A stretch of 64,000 bases of DNA from Kitasatospora fiedleri (GCF_948472415.1 NZ_OX419519.1:6539001-6603000); one strand, 5' to 3'; positions 1-9,181 are shown, counted from the stretch's first letter. Notes: generated by a model not told the origin, from the letters alone. Made by a program: numbers and translations.

Positions 1-297
1 AAGCTGCCCTGGCCCGCCAACAAGACCTACCCGATCGGCCCCGCCGTCGACCGCCTGGTGGCCGGCCTGGCCCGCCGCTCCGCCCACGTCTACGCCCAGG
101 CGTGGCTGCGCGGCATGCAGCCGATCCGCGGTTTCCTGCCCGGCCTGATCGCCGCCGTCGGCTCCCGCGACGTCGCCCGCCTCGCCCCCGAGCTGAAGGC
201 CACCGCCGCCACCCGGCTGGCCCCCGTCGGCGCGGGCGGGCAGGCCGACCAGGAGGCCCGGACGAGCCGGACGAGCCGGGCGGCCGGGGCGGAGTGA
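1..297 (+). CDS. C-terminal fragment of a probable short-chain dehydrogenase (partial)
   Basis: The frame is open from the first base and ends at a TGA at 295-297, so only the last 98 residues are visible and the start lies outside the window. The fragment opens with KLPWPANKTYPIGPAVDRL, then a helical stretch with RRSAHVYAQAWLRGMQP, and finishes in a low-complexity Ala/Gly/Arg tail. No catalytic motif lies in this part. The pattern resembles the C-terminal tail of actinobacterial SDR oxidoreductases, where the last helices pack beside the substrate pocket, but that match is from memory and is tentative. A strong hairpin follows, so this is the last gene of its transcript. Confidence 0.45.
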   Translation, partial: KLPWPANKTYPIGPAVDRLVAGLARRSAHVYAQAWLRGMQPIRGFLPGLIAAVGSRDVARLAPELKATAATRLAPVGAGGQADQEARTSRTSRAAGAE

Positions 298-352
298 CCG
301 GCCGGTGAGAACCGGCCGGTGAGGACCGGGGGATGAGGACCGGGGGATGAGG

Positions 353-396
353 ACGGGCGGACGGTCGGCCCGGAGGGGAGCCGACCGTCCGCCCGT
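353..396. terminator. Bidirectional terminator hairpin
   Basis: A perfect 17-bp inverted repeat (353-369 with 380-396) surrounds a 10-nt loop. It sits between the stop of the upstream plus-strand gene and the stop of the convergent secreted hydrolase, and so can serve both. There is no T-tract, which is usual in high-GC actinobacteria. Confidence 0.75.
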
Positions 397-416
397 TCCC
401 GCGTGCTGACGCACCG

Positions 417-2495
417 TCAGGTGCCGTGCACCGAGACCTCGTTGACCGAGTACCCCCACGGGGTCGCCCGGGCCGTCCCGTGGAAGCGGACGTAGCGGGC
501 CGCCGTCGGGGCGAAGGCCGCGGTGTCCAGGCCGCCGTCGCCCGCCGCGGTCGACCAGGCGGTGTGCCAGCTGGTGCCGTCGGTGGAGAGCTCGATCCGG
601 TAGGACCGTGCGTACGCCCGCTCCCAGTCCAGGGTGACCCGGTCGACGGTGCGGACGGCGCCCAGGTCGAGGCGCAGCCACTGGTCGTCGCTCCAGTCGC
701 TGGCCCAGCGGGTGGCGCGGTCGCCGTCCACGGCGCGCTCGGGCCGGTAGGAGGTGAACGGGCTCCACTCCGCAGAACTGGCCGAGGCCGCCGCGCCGGT
801 GGCCAACTCCCTTCCAGCGGTGTGCCGTTCGGTGGCCCGCCAGGTGTCCAGGTAGGACTCGGCGCCCTTCATCAGGTCGTCCACCACGCCCTGCCCGCCG
901 GAGAGCCGGATCTGCTCGATCCAGTCCGGCAGCAGCCCGGCGTGCGCCAGGCCGTCCGTGTTGACGTCCCAGGTCCGCTCGCCGGTCACCTGGCGGTCCA
1001 GCAGCGAGCCGCCGTCGGCCGAACGGAACGGGTACACCACGGCGTCGGGCGCGTCCGGGCCGACCGGGCCGGGCCAGCCGCCGACGCCGTTCAGGTCGCT
1101 GCCGTAGCCGTAGCCGACCCCGTACCGCTCGCGCAGCGCCTTCGTCCGGTTCGCCTCGGTGACGAAGGCGGTCGCGTCATGCGGGTACTGGGCGGCGAAC
1201 CCGCCCAGCCGGTACAGGCGTTCGGTCCAGTCGAGGTCCATCCAGCTGTGGCTGGAGACCACCCCCGGGTAGCCCCTGGACTCCAGGAGCTCGAAGGCGC
1301 TGCGGGCCGCCTTGACGCTCATGTGGTCGACCTCCAGCATCATGTGGCGCTTCACCATGCCGTCGATCGCGTACGCGCCCAGCGCGGTCAGGCCGCGGGT
1401 GTTGCACTGCGCGGCGGCCGCGTAGGCGGGCACGCTCACCCCGGCCGGCAGCAGCGCGTTCGCCTGCGCGGTGGGCAGGCCGATCGGGTTGTCGCGCTGT
1501 GGGCCGGTGCACTGCTCGGTGGCCCAGAAGGTGCCGGTGGACAGGAACTGCCCGGCGTTGACGGCCACCCCGGTGGTGCCCTCGTCGAAGCGCACCCCGC
1601 ACAGCGCGTTGTCGAACTTGTGGCACAGGAACATGCTGCGCACGCCCAGCGCGTACAGCTCGTCCAGGCCGCGGTCGATCGCCGCCCGGTCGCACTGCGG
1701 CACGTCCAGGACCTGCTTGCAGCCGAACGGCTCCGAGGTCTCCACCCCGAGCACCACGGCCAGCTTGCCCTGCGCGACGACCCGGCGGGCCTGCTCGGAG
1801 TCGGTGACGATGCGGAACCAGCCCTTGCCGGGACCGCCGTACATCCGGTCGACGTAGTCCTGGAGCCGGTACGACTTCTGCGCCTCGGTGCGGATCGCCG
1901 CCATCTCGTCGCACGGGCGGTCCTTGTACGGGTAGATCGAGCAGAGCAGCCCGTTGGTCACCAGGTCGTCGACCAGCACGCGCTCGCCGCCGCGCCAGGC
2001 CCGCTCCACCCAGGCGTAGTAGTCCTGCTGGTGGCTGAGCGAGTCGTGGGCGGGCCAGTCGGCGAAGGTCGGCCAGCCCACCGGGTCGTGGTGGCCGTCC
2101 GCGCCGCCGGTGACGTTCTCGAACAGGGCGAGCGAACCGTCCGGGTAGTGCTCGGGGCAGTCCTTCAACGCGTCCGCGACGCCCTGCTCGGAGAACGCGG
2201 AGCCGCAGATCACCCGGCCGCCGAAGCCCTCGGCGGACATCAGGTGGTTGTGCGCGTCGACGAACCCGCGGACGGCGCCGTCGGGGCCGGTGCCGCGGAA
2301 CGGTTCGCCGGTCACGTCGATCCGCGAGTCCGGGACGGGTCTGGCGGTGGGGTCCCACCACCCGCCGGCGGCGGCCCCGGCGGCTCCGGAGGCGGGGCCG
2401 GGCGCGGCGCCGGTGACGAGGGCGGCGGCGAGCAGCAGCGGCGGCAGCAGGCGGGCGAGGACGTTCCTGGCGCGGTGGTTCCGGTTCCCGGTCAT
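417..2495 (-). CDS. Secreted amidohydrolase-like (M19-like) protein with C-terminal F5/8 type C domain
   Basis: This 692-residue protein begins with a signal peptide (basic MTGNRNHRARN, then a hydrophobic Leu/Ala core and an AxA-type end near residue 40). The chosen ATG at 2495 follows GAGAGGTG and is the only start that gives an export signal. The body contains FVDAHNHLMSAEGFGG, reminiscent of the first metal-binding strand of amidohydrolase and membrane-dipeptidase TIM barrels, and a later VDHMS plus SSHSWMDLD segment that could supply further metal ligands. The last about 140 residues read as a discoidin (F5/8 type C) sugar-binding domain, with ATRWASDWSDDQWLRLDLG and VRFHGTA. The likely role is extracellular hydrolysis of a peptide or carbohydrate-linked amide while anchored to glycan. 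The substrate is unknown. Confidence 0.72.
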   Translation of the reverse strand: MTGNRNHRARNVLARLLPPLLLAAALVTGAAPGPASGAAGAAAGGWWDPTARPVPDSRIDVTGEPFRGTGPDGAVRGFVDAHNHLMSAEGFGGRVICGSAFSEQGVADALKDCPEHYPDGSLALFENVTGGADGHHDPVGWPTFADWPAHDSLSHQQDYYAWVERAWRGGERVLVDDLVTNGLLCSIYPYKDRPCDEMAAIRTEAQKSYRLQDYVDRMYGGPGKGWFRIVTDSEQARRVVAQGKLAVVLGVETSEPFGCKQVLDVPQCDRAAIDRGLDELYALGVRSMFLCHKFDNALCGVRFDEGTTGVAVNAGQFLSTGTFWATEQCTGPQRDNPIGLPTAQANALLPAGVSVPAYAAAAQCNTRGLTALGAYAIDGMVKRHMMLEVDHMSVKAARSAFELLESRGYPGVVSSHSWMDLDWTERLYRLGGFAAQYPHDATAFVTEANRTKALRERYGVGYGYGSDLNGVGGWPGPVGPDAPDAVVYPFRSADGGSLLDRQVTGERTWDVNTDGLAHAGLLPDWIEQIRLSGGQGVVDDLMKGAESYLDTWRATERHTAGRELATGAAASASSAEWSPFTSYRPERAVDGDRATRWASDWSDDQWLRLDLGAVRTVDRVTLDWERAYARSYRIELSTDGTSWHTAWSTAAGDGGLDTAAFAPTAARYVRFHGTARATPWGYSVNEVSVHGT

Positions 2496-2753
2496 GGACA
2501 CCTCTCGGCTCGGGGAGGCGGCGGCGGGGGAGCGGAGCCCCCGCCCGGGTGCGGTCCCCCGAGAATCCCGAGCGCCTGACGGGCCGTCAAGCCGTCCGGC
2601 CGGATTCACCGATCGCTCCGGAACGGGGCCCGGAGCTCGCGCGGGCACCTGATGCCACCGGCGAACGGAGGCCGGGAACGGCCGCGCCCTACCATCGGAC
2701 GGAAGGCGGAGCGCCGGGTCGGGATTCCGGCACCGGCACGAGGGAGGGTCGGG

Positions 2754-3191
2754 ATGTTCGGTTCGAGGAAGAAGCTCGACGACCTGATGGCGCAGCTCCG
2801 ACCCGACCTGAGCCGGGAATCGCTCGGCGTCGGGCCCGACTTCCCGGGCATCGCCCCGAACCCGCTGCTGAGCCGGGACGCACGGAAGCGCACGGCGGAA
2901 CTGCGGACGGGGGTGCTCGCGCTCGGCGTTCTCGTCGACTGGCGGGAGGTCAACAGCAACCCGCGCGTGGTCCTGATGCTCGACGTGGACACCGCCGACG
3001 GCACCTCGTTCCGCGGCATCGCGGACGAGGACCTCACGATCACCGAGCTCACCCGACTCGCCCCGGGACAGACGCTGCCCGTGCGCTACCGGCCGGCCGT
3101 CATGGACCACTACGTCGCCCTCGCCCGGGACGCGGACCCCGCCCACGTGCAGCGGCTCTCCGACGAGATCGCCGGCCGCAAGCGGAACTGA
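2754..3191 (+). CDS. Small cytosolic protein of unknown function
   Basis: The ATG at 2754 follows GAGGGAGGG at good spacing, giving 145 residues. A longer reading from 2652 has no comparable ribosome site. I do not recognise the family. The sequence has no signal peptide or membrane segment. A basic start (MFGSRKKLDDL) leads into a beta-rich centre with VLMLDVDTADGTSFRG and then PGQTLPVRYRPAVMDHYV. The last motif resembles the G-x-x-V-x-V-R-Y-x-P signature seen in short beta-domain proteins of actinobacteria (DUF3592-like), but this is only a resemblance. It is divergent from the secreted hydrolase gene and stands alone. Confidence 0.55.
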   Translation: MFGSRKKLDDLMAQLRPDLSRESLGVGPDFPGIAPNPLLSRDARKRTAELRTGVLALGVLVDWREVNSNPRVVLMLDVDTADGTSFRGIADEDLTITELTRLAPGQTLPVRYRPAVMDHYVALARDADPAHVQRLSDEIAGRKRN

Positions 3192-3627
3192 GCCGGAGCC
3201 CGCCCTCGCGGAGAGGCGAGCCGCAGCCGCCCGGGGCGGCCCCGGCCACCCGAGGCGGCTCCGGCCACCGCCGTGCGGGCAGCGGCGCCCGCCGACCGGC
3301 CCCGGACGCGCGTCGGGCCCGGCCCCGTGGGGAGGGGCGGGCCCGGAGGTGCGAAGGCGGTGCCGGTCCGTCAGTGCCGCGCTCGGCGGCGGGGACGGAC
3401 CGGCGGTACGACTTCTATGGAGCGGGCGAGGAGCCGAACGGACATCAGTTCTCCTGGGAGGGAAGGGCGCCACGTGGGACTGCGGCGCTGCCCGAAACCG
3501 TAGGGTGATCGGACGAACGCCGGTGCGGGGCGCGCCGCCGACGTCCCGCGGGTCGCCCGAAGGGCCGAGGGGCCGGTGGCCCGGTCGGTCGATGCGGCCA
3601 CCGGCTACCGCCCGGTACGGTCGGGTC
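3192..3627. other. 436-bp gap without a convincing gene
   Basis: The stretch is GC-rich and reads openly in several frames, but no frame has a start with a ribosome site or recognisable protein motifs. I see short GC-rich inverted repeats but no clean terminator. It must contain the promoter of the following SDR gene, which I could not place. Confidence 0.4.
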
Positions 3628-4404
3628 ATGACCACCGCTCTCATCACCGGCGCCACCGCCGGCATCGGCGCCGCCTACGCCAACCGCCTGGCCCGCGACG
3701 GCCGCGACCTGGTGCTGGTCGCCCGCGACGGCGACCGCCTCGCCGCCACCGCCGCCGAACTCACCGCCCGCCACGGCGTCCAGGTCGAGACGCTCTCCGC
3801 CGACCTCGCCACCGAGGCCGGCATCGAAGCCGTCGAGGACCGGCTGCGCGACGCCTCCCGCCCCGTCGACCTGCTGGTCAACAACGCCGGCTTCGGCCAC
3901 CGCGGCACCTACCTGGACGTCCCCGTGCAGGACGAACTCGACATGCTGAAGGTCCACATCGAGGCGGTGCTGCGGCTCACCACGGCCGCCGTCCCCGGCA
4001 TGCGCGAACGCGGCTTCGGCGCGGTCGTCAACGTCGCCTCGGTGGCCGCGTTCCTGCCCCGCGGCACCTACGGCGCGACCAAGGCCTGGGTCGTCAACTT
4101 CACCCTCGGCATCGCCCGCGACCTGGCCGGCAGCGGCGTCCGCCTCCAGGCCCTCTGCCCCGGCTTCACCCGCACCGAATTCCACCAACGGGCCGGCATG
4201 GGCACCTCCTCCATCCCCGCCTGGGGCTGGCTCACCGCCGACCGCGTCGTCGACGCCTCCCTGCGCGACCTCGCCCGCAACCGCCCGCTCTGCGTCCCCA
4301 GCAAGCGCTACAAGGCCGCCGTCACCGCCGCCCGCCTCCTGCCGCCCGGCGGCCTCGGCAAGATCTCCAACACGGCGGGACGCGACTACGGCAAGAAGCC
4401 CTGA
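3628..4404 (+). CDS. SDR family NAD(P)-dependent oxidoreductase
   Basis: This 258-residue protein is a classical short-chain dehydrogenase. The N-terminal TGATAGIG is the Rossmann cofactor-binding glycine motif, NNAG follows the fourth strand, and the catalytic Ser-Tyr-Lys set is seen in VASVAAF and YGATKAW. The length matches classical SDRs. The ATG at 3628 starts exactly at the beta-strand that precedes the glycine motif (MTTALITGATAG), which fixes the start although the ribosome site is weak. The C-terminal FTRTEFHQR resembles the PG-x-x-x-T loop that covers the substrate. The substrate cannot be read from sequence. The gene converges on the Nudix gene with no visible terminator between them. 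Confidence 0.9.
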   Translation: MTTALITGATAGIGAAYANRLARDGRDLVLVARDGDRLAATAAELTARHGVQVETLSADLATEAGIEAVEDRLRDASRPVDLLVNNAGFGHRGTYLDVPVQDELDMLKVHIEAVLRLTTAAVPGMRERGFGAVVNVASVAAFLPRGTYGATKAWVVNFTLGIARDLAGSGVRLQALCPGFTRTEFHQRAGMGTSSIPAWGWLTADRVVDASLRDLARNRPLCVPSKRYKAAVTAARLLPPGGLGKISNTAGRDYGKKP

Positions 4405-5103
4405 CGGGGGGCGGGGGAGGGTTGTCGCCGGGTGGCTGCGGCGCGTTCTCCGGTGCGGCGGGATGTGTGACCACGGCGAGCCGTAGCCGTCGTCGTCCCC
4501 TGCGGGCCCGGTTCCGGCTCCGCCGTCCGTGCCGGGTTCGCCGTGGTGCAGCAGCGGCAGTCCCCGCCCCGCGTGCCGGGCGGCGAGCGCCCGGCGGACC
4601 CGGCGGGCGGCGTACGGGGCGAGGCCGGGGCGGGTGTCGAAGTCGTCGGGGTGGACCCACTCGTACCCGGCGACCTCGCCCGCCACGGCCGCGGGCACCC
4701 GGAGCGCCGCCGCCCGCTCGGGGGTGAGGACGCCCGCGTCGAAGACGGAGTCGACGCCCTCCGCGGCGCCGGAGGCGGGGTCCGCGGGCACCTGGTCGAC
4801 GGCCGGCAGGGCCCCCGGCTCCAGGAGGTGCAGGCCGGTCTCCTCCCACCCCTCCCGGCGGGCCGCCGCGTCGAACCACTCGCCCGGGTGGGCCGCCCCG
4901 CCCGGCAGGATCAGGCCCTTGCCGTACCCGGTCCGGACGAACAGCACCCGCCCGTGCCCGGCCCGGACCAGGCCCAGCCCAGGCAGCCCGCCCGGCGTCG
5001 CGGGTGCCGGTCCTCCGGGACCTCCGGAAACCCCTGCTGCGTCATAGCGCGTCGCCCCCTCGGTGCGCGCCGGTGGCGCCCGGACCGCCCGCGCGGCGGG
5101 CAC
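4405..5103 (-). CDS. Nudix hydrolase, 3' end undefined (no in-frame stop)
   Basis: The Nudix box is present as GGAAHPGEWFDAAARREGWE followed by ETGL, matching G-x5-E-x7-R-E-U-x-E-E-x-G-U, so the protein should hydrolyse a nucleoside diphosphate linked to another group with a divalent metal. The probable start is GTG at 5103 after GAGGGGCG. The domain ends about 4540 with a typical ARRVRRAL tail helix. From there the frame stays open through the neighbouring convergent SDR gene down to 3445. A real gene should not overlap its neighbour by almost a kilobase, so a stop has probably been lost by a frameshift between about 4405 and 4540. The low coordinate is my estimate, not an observed stop. Confidence 0.6.
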
Positions 5104-5520
5104 GGACGCCCCTCGGGGAGGATTGTCCACACCGGCCGACCGGGGATTAGAGGGCAGCGCCCTCCGCGTCCGCAACCCTCGGGTCGGCTGCTCCCCGGGT
5201 CCGCCGCCTCCAGGCCCCGCCGCCTCCCGGCCCCGCCGTCTCCGCACCGGCTGCCCTCGGGCCTGTCGCTCCGGCCCGCCGTTCCAGGTGCCGTCCCCGC
5301 GCTGACCGTCCCCGGCTCCGCCGTCCTTTCGCAGGCTGCCCCTGGGTCCGTCGCTCCGGGCTCCGCTGTCTCCGGACTCGTCGTTCCCCAGGCCCCGCCG
5401 CCCCCCCCGTCGGCCGCCCCCGGGACCGTCGTCGGGAATGCCGAGAAGTTTAGGTTTGCTAATGATGAGCAAGGCTCGTTAAACTCGTCCCGTCCCGCCC
5501 GCCGACCCCCAGGAGGCCCC
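5104..5520 (+). promoter_or_regulatory. Leader region of the ABC exporter, with AT-rich inverted repeat
   Basis: The first 300 bp are low-complexity C-rich DNA with imperfect copies of GGCCCCGCCGCCTCC. Bases 5450-5485 are strikingly AT-rich for this genome and contain TTTAGGTTTGCTAA and TTGCT-N7-AGCAA inverted arms, a likely operator or promoter. An AGGAGG ribosome site lies at 5511-5516. The binding protein is not identifiable here, as no adjacent regulator gene is present. Confidence 0.5.
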
Positions 5521-7323
5521 GTGCGACCGAACCGGATCGACTGGACACCGCCCGAAGGGCAGTCGAAGCAGCCCGCCGAGGTGCGGCGCATCCTGCGGCT
5601 GTTCCGGCCCTACGCCGGGCGGCTGGGCGTGGTGGGGCTGCTGGTGGCGGCCTCCGCCGTGGTGTCGGTGGTGACGCCGTTCCTGTTGCGGGCGGTGCTG
5701 GACACCGCGATACCGCAGGGGCGGACCGGCCTGCTCAGTCTGCTCGCGCTCGGGATGATCGCCGCCTCGGTGGTCACCAGCGTGCTGAACGTGCTCCAGA
5801 CGCTGATCTCCACCACCGTCGGCCAGCGCGTCATGCACGACCTGCGCACCTCCGTCTACCGGCACCTCCAGCGGATGTCGCTGGCGTTCTTCACCCGCAC
5901 CCGCACCGGCGAGGTGCAGTCCCGGATCGCCAACGACATCGGCGGCATGCAGGCCACCGTCACCGGCACCGCCACCTCCCTGGTGTCGAACCTGACCGCG
6001 GTGGTCGCCAGCGTGGTCGCGATGGTCGCGCTCGACTGGCGGCTGACGATCGTCTCGCTGCTGCTGCTCCCGGTGTTCGTCTGGATCAGCCGCCGGGTCG
6101 GCCGGGAGCGCAAGAAGATCACCGGCGAGCGGCAGCGCCAGCTCGCCGAACTGTCCTCCGCCGTCCAGGAGTCGCTGTCGGTCAGCGGCATCCTGCTCGG
6201 CCGCACGATGGGCCGCTCCGGCTCGCTGACCCGCGAGTTCGCCGAGCGCTCGGACGAGCTCGCCGAGCTGGAGGTGCGCTCCAGCATGGCCGGGCGGTGG
6301 CGGATGTCCACCATCGGGATCGTGATGGCCGCGATGCCCGCGCTGATCTACTGGGCGGCCGGCCTGGCCTCCGCCGCCGGGGCGCCGATCGTCTCGCTGG
6401 GCACCCTGGTCGCCTTCGTCTCGCTCCAGCAGGGCCTGTTCCGGCCGACCATCGGCCTGCTCTCCACCGGCGTGGACGTGCAGACCTCGCTCGCCCTGTT
6501 CCAGCGGATCTTCGAGTACCTCGACCTGCCGGTGGACATCGACGAGCCGGAGCACCCCGTCCGCCTGGAGCGCGTCCGCGGCGACGTCCGCTTCGAGGAC
6601 GTCGAGTTCCATTACCGCCCCGACCAGGACCGCCCCACCCTGACCGGCATCGACCTGACCGTCCCGGCCGGCGGCTCGCTCGCGGTGGTCGGCGAGACCG
6701 GCTCGGGCAAGTCCACCCTCTCCTACCTGGTGCCGCGGCTGTACGACGCCACCGGCGGCCGGGTCCTGATCGACGGGGTGGACGTGCGCGAGCTGTCCTT
6801 CGAGACGCTGGCCCGGGCGGTCGGCGTGGTCTCCCAGGAGACCTACCTGTTCCACGCCTCGGTCGCCGACAACCTGCGCTTCGCCAAACCGGAGGCCACC
6901 GACGACGAACTGGTCCAGGCCGCCCGGGCCGCCCAGATCCACGACATGATCGCCGCCCTCCCCGACGGCTACGACACCATGGTCGGCGAACGCGGCTACC
7001 GCTTCTCCGGCGGCGAGAAGCAGCGCCTGGCGATCGCCCGCACGGTGCTGCGCAACCCGCCGATCCTGATCCTGGACGAGGCCACCAGCGCCCTCGACAA
7101 CCAGACCGAGCACGCCGTCCAGCAGGCCCTGGACGCGCTCGCCGCCGGCCGCACCACCCTCACCATCGCGCACCGGCTCTCCACCGTCCGCGACGCCGGG
7201 CAGATCGCCGTCCTCGACCACGGCGAGATCGCCGAACTCGGCACCCACGACGAACTGCTGGCCCGCGACGGCCGCTACGCCGCCCTGCTCAACCGGGAGG
7301 CGCTGCCCGTGCCGGCCGCCTGA
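5521..7323 (+). CDS. ABC exporter, fused permease and ATPase
   Basis: This 600-residue half-transporter starts at GTG 5521 behind AGGAGG. Residues about 30-310 form a six-helix type IV exporter membrane domain. The nucleotide-binding domain follows: Walker A GETGSGKST at about 391-399, signature FSGGEKQR near 495, Walker B ILILDEATSALD near 515, and an AHRLSTV H-loop. The order and length are those of homodimeric MsbA/LmrA-like multidrug or lipid exporters in the cytoplasmic membrane. The substrate is unknown. A conspicuous AT-rich operator-like element lies 40-70 bp upstream, suggesting induction by a local repressor whose gene is not next to it. A terminator follows at 7373. Confidence 0.92.
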   Translation: MRPNRIDWTPPEGQSKQPAEVRRILRLFRPYAGRLGVVGLLVAASAVVSVVTPFLLRAVLDTAIPQGRTGLLSLLALGMIAASVVTSVLNVLQTLISTTVGQRVMHDLRTSVYRHLQRMSLAFFTRTRTGEVQSRIANDIGGMQATVTGTATSLVSNLTAVVASVVAMVALDWRLTIVSLLLLPVFVWISRRVGRERKKITGERQRQLAELSSAVQESLSVSGILLGRTMGRSGSLTREFAERSDELAELEVRSSMAGRWRMSTIGIVMAAMPALIYWAAGLASAAGAPIVSLGTLVAFVSLQQGLFRPTIGLLSTGVDVQTSLALFQRIFEYLDLPVDIDEPEHPVRLERVRGDVRFEDVEFHYRPDQDRPTLTGIDLTVPAGGSLAVVGETGSGKSTLSYLVPRLYDATGGRVLIDGVDVRELSFETLARAVGVVSQETYLFHASVADNLRFAKPEATDDELVQAARAAQIHDMIAALPDGYDTMVGERGYRFSGGEKQRLAIARTVLRNPPILILDEATSALDNQTEHAVQQALDALAAGRTTLTIAHRLSTVRDAGQIAVLDHGEIAELGTHDELLARDGRYAALLNREALPVPAA

Positions 7324-7372
7324 CGCCGCCGGGCCGCCGCACGCGGCCGGGACCGCCGGCCGCCCGACGCGC

Positions 7373-7404
7373 ACCGGCCCGGGGCGCGCGCACCCCGGGC
7401 CGGT
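7373..7404. terminator. Bidirectional terminator hairpin
   Basis: A perfect 12-bp stem (7373-7384 with 7393-7404) and 8-nt loop lie between the convergent ABC exporter and oxidoreductase genes. Confidence 0.75.
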
Positions 7405-7428
7405 CAGTGGCCGGTCGCGGCCGGTCGG

Positions 7429-8091
7429 TCAGCCGCGGAAGTTGGCCGGGCGCTCCGGGGAGGCGGCGGCCAGGGCCTCGGTGACGGCCTCGACGCCCGC
7501 GCGCAGGCCGTAGACCGGCGTTTCGGGCTGCTGGCGCCAGGAGTCGTCGATGCCGCCGGCGTCGACCGTGTCGAAGCCGAGGGCGTCGATCAGCTCGCGC
7601 ACCACCTGCTTGGCGGCCGGGTCGTCGCCGGCCACCGGGAGGGCGATCCGCTCGGGGTCGCCGGCCGGGCGGGGCGCGTCCAGGATGTCCTGGGCGTAGG
7701 TGCCGTTGAACGCCTTGACCACGGGGTGGCCGAGCTGCCGCTCCACCCAGCGGCTCTCGGTCAGTCCCTCGTCCTCGATGGCGGCGATCCGGCCGTCCCG
7801 CTCGCGCGGGTAGTAGTTGTTGGTGTCGAGCAGGACGAAGCCGTCGGCCGCGCCGGCCAGCAGGTCGTCCGGCAGGGCGGGGACGTTCTTCAGCGGGACG
7901 GTGACCACGACCAGCTCCGCGCCGGCCGCCGCCTCGCCGGCCGGGACGGGCGTCGCGCCGGTCTCGGCCGCCAGGTCGGCCAGGGTCTCGGGGCCGCGCG
8001 AGTTGGCCACCGCCACCTGGTGGCCGAGGGCGGTGAGGCGGCGGGTCAGGTTGCCGCCGATGTTGCCCGCTCCGATGATGCCGATCTTCAT
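7429..8091 (-). CDS. NADPH-dependent F420 reductase-family oxidoreductase
   Basis: The 220-residue protein opens with MKIGIIGAGNIGGNLTRRL, the Rossmann glycine motif of the F420_oxidored (COG2085) family, followed by VANSRGPETL, where Ser/Arg after the second strand favour NADP. A second conserved region, VKAFNGTYAQDI, is typical of the family. Such enzymes move hydride between NADPH and F420 or act on small carbonyls. The family assignment is firm and the exact reaction is not. The ATG follows GGAG at moderate spacing. It is transcribed in the same direction as the acyltransferase upstream, with 141 bp between them. Confidence 0.85.
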   Translation of the reverse strand: MKIGIIGAGNIGGNLTRRLTALGHQVAVANSRGPETLADLAAETGATPVPAGEAAAGAELVVVTVPLKNVPALPDDLLAGAADGFVLLDTNNYYPRERDGRIAAIEDEGLTESRWVERQLGHPVVKAFNGTYAQDILDAPRPAGDPERIALPVAGDDPAAKQVVRELIDALGFDTVDAGGIDDSWRQQPETPVYGLRAGVEAVTEALAAASPERPANFRG

Positions 8092-8232
8092 GGGGTGTGC
8101 TCCGTGCTTCTCGGGCCGGTGCCGCGGTCCGGTTCGGTTCGGTTCGTGGACGGCTGGGCGCGCCCACGTGGATGCCGAACCGGCGGACCCGGCCGGATGT
8201 TCCCGGCCCGGAGAAGTCGTACTGACGGAGGG

Positions 8233-8904
8233 TCAGGCGGCCTTCGGCGACTCGTTGTACTGCGCGGCGGGCTCCTGCCCGGAGAGCGCCTGGATGGCGG
8301 CCATCACCTCGTCGGTGACCTGGCGGCGGGCCTTGGCCGAGCGGGCCTGGCCGTGCAGCTCGTCGAAGTGCAGCGGCTCGCCGAACGTGACGCTGATCTT
8401 CCGCAGCCGGGGGATGCGCTTGCCGACCGGCAGGATGTGCTGCGGGCCCTCCAGGGCCACCGGCACCACCGGGACGCCGGCGGTCAGCGCCAGCCAGGCC
8501 ACGCCGGTCTTGCCGCGGTACAGGCGGCCGTCCAGCGAGCGGGTGCCCTCCGGGTAGATGCCGAAGGCCCGGCCGGAGTTCAGGATCTCCAGGCCCTCGT
8601 CCAGCGAGGCGGTGGCGGCCCGGACGCTGCCGCGCTCCACCGGGACGGCGTTGATCACGTGGGTGAAGAAGAACCGGGAGACCGCGCCCTTGACGCCCTT
8701 GCCGGTGAAGTACTCGGCCTTGGCCAGGAAGAACACCTGGCGCGGCGCGGCCAGCGGGATCACCACGCTGTCCACGAACGACAGGTGGTTGCTCGCCAGG
8801 ATCACCCCGCCCTTGCGCGGCACGTTCTCCAGGCCCTCGATCGTCGGCCGGTAGAGGGCCTTGGCGAGCGGCTTGAGCACGAGCTTGGTGACGAGGTCGA
8901 TCAC
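8233..8904 (-). CDS. Lysophospholipid (1-acyl-glycerol-3-phosphate) acyltransferase family protein
   Basis: The 223-residue protein carries the PlsC-type acyltransferase motifs in order: NHLSFVD (H-x4-D catalytic pair), FFLAKAEYF, YPEGTRS (glycerol-phosphate binding) and VPVVPVAL. It would transfer an acyl chain to a lysophospholipid at the membrane face. The GTG at 8904 is chosen because AGGGAGG lies just upstream and the reading then starts at VIDLVTKLVLKPLAKALYRP, the usual amphipathic start of the family. An upstream extension to 9105 is possible but has no motif support. The stop codon overlaps a CTGACG-type imperfect palindrome. Confidence 0.88.
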   Translation of the reverse strand: MIDLVTKLVLKPLAKALYRPTIEGLENVPRKGGVILASNHLSFVDSVVIPLAAPRQVFFLAKAEYFTGKGVKGAVSRFFFTHVINAVPVERGSVRAATASLDEGLEILNSGRAFGIYPEGTRSLDGRLYRGKTGVAWLALTAGVPVVPVALEGPQHILPVGKRIPRLRKISVTFGEPLHFDELHGQARSAKARRQVTDEVMAAIQALSGQEPAAQYNESPKAA

Positions 8905-9121
8905 GGTGTGGCCCTCCCTGGCCGGACAAACGGTACGGCCGGGGGACGTCCCCGGCCGGGGTCTCGCCGCGGGGCGAGGCGCGCGGCTCGGAACAGGGCC
9001 GAACCGCGCGGGTACCGAACCACTGGGTAACGGACCGCAGACTACGACATGCACCCCGAGGTCCGTCCACATTCCGTGCGGCGGTGGCGCTGCGATCCTC
9101 GTCACGACCGCCTGTCGGTCA

Positions 9122-9150
9122 CCCGCCGTCCCGAATAATGAGACGGCGGG
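9122..9150 (-). terminator. Terminator of the glycosyltransferase gene
   Basis: A 9-bp perfect stem (9122-9130 with 9142-9150) with an 11-nt AT-rich loop sits 32 bp beyond the stop of the glycosyltransferase gene on the minus strand. Confidence 0.65.
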
Positions 9151-9181
9151 ACCGCGGGACGGCGAGGTGCGGGGCGGGCGG

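Noticed and set aside
5452..5472. A DmdR/IdeR iron box in front of the ABC exporter
   Set aside because: The left half TTAGGTT fits the consensus but the right half does not, so I report only a generic operator candidate.
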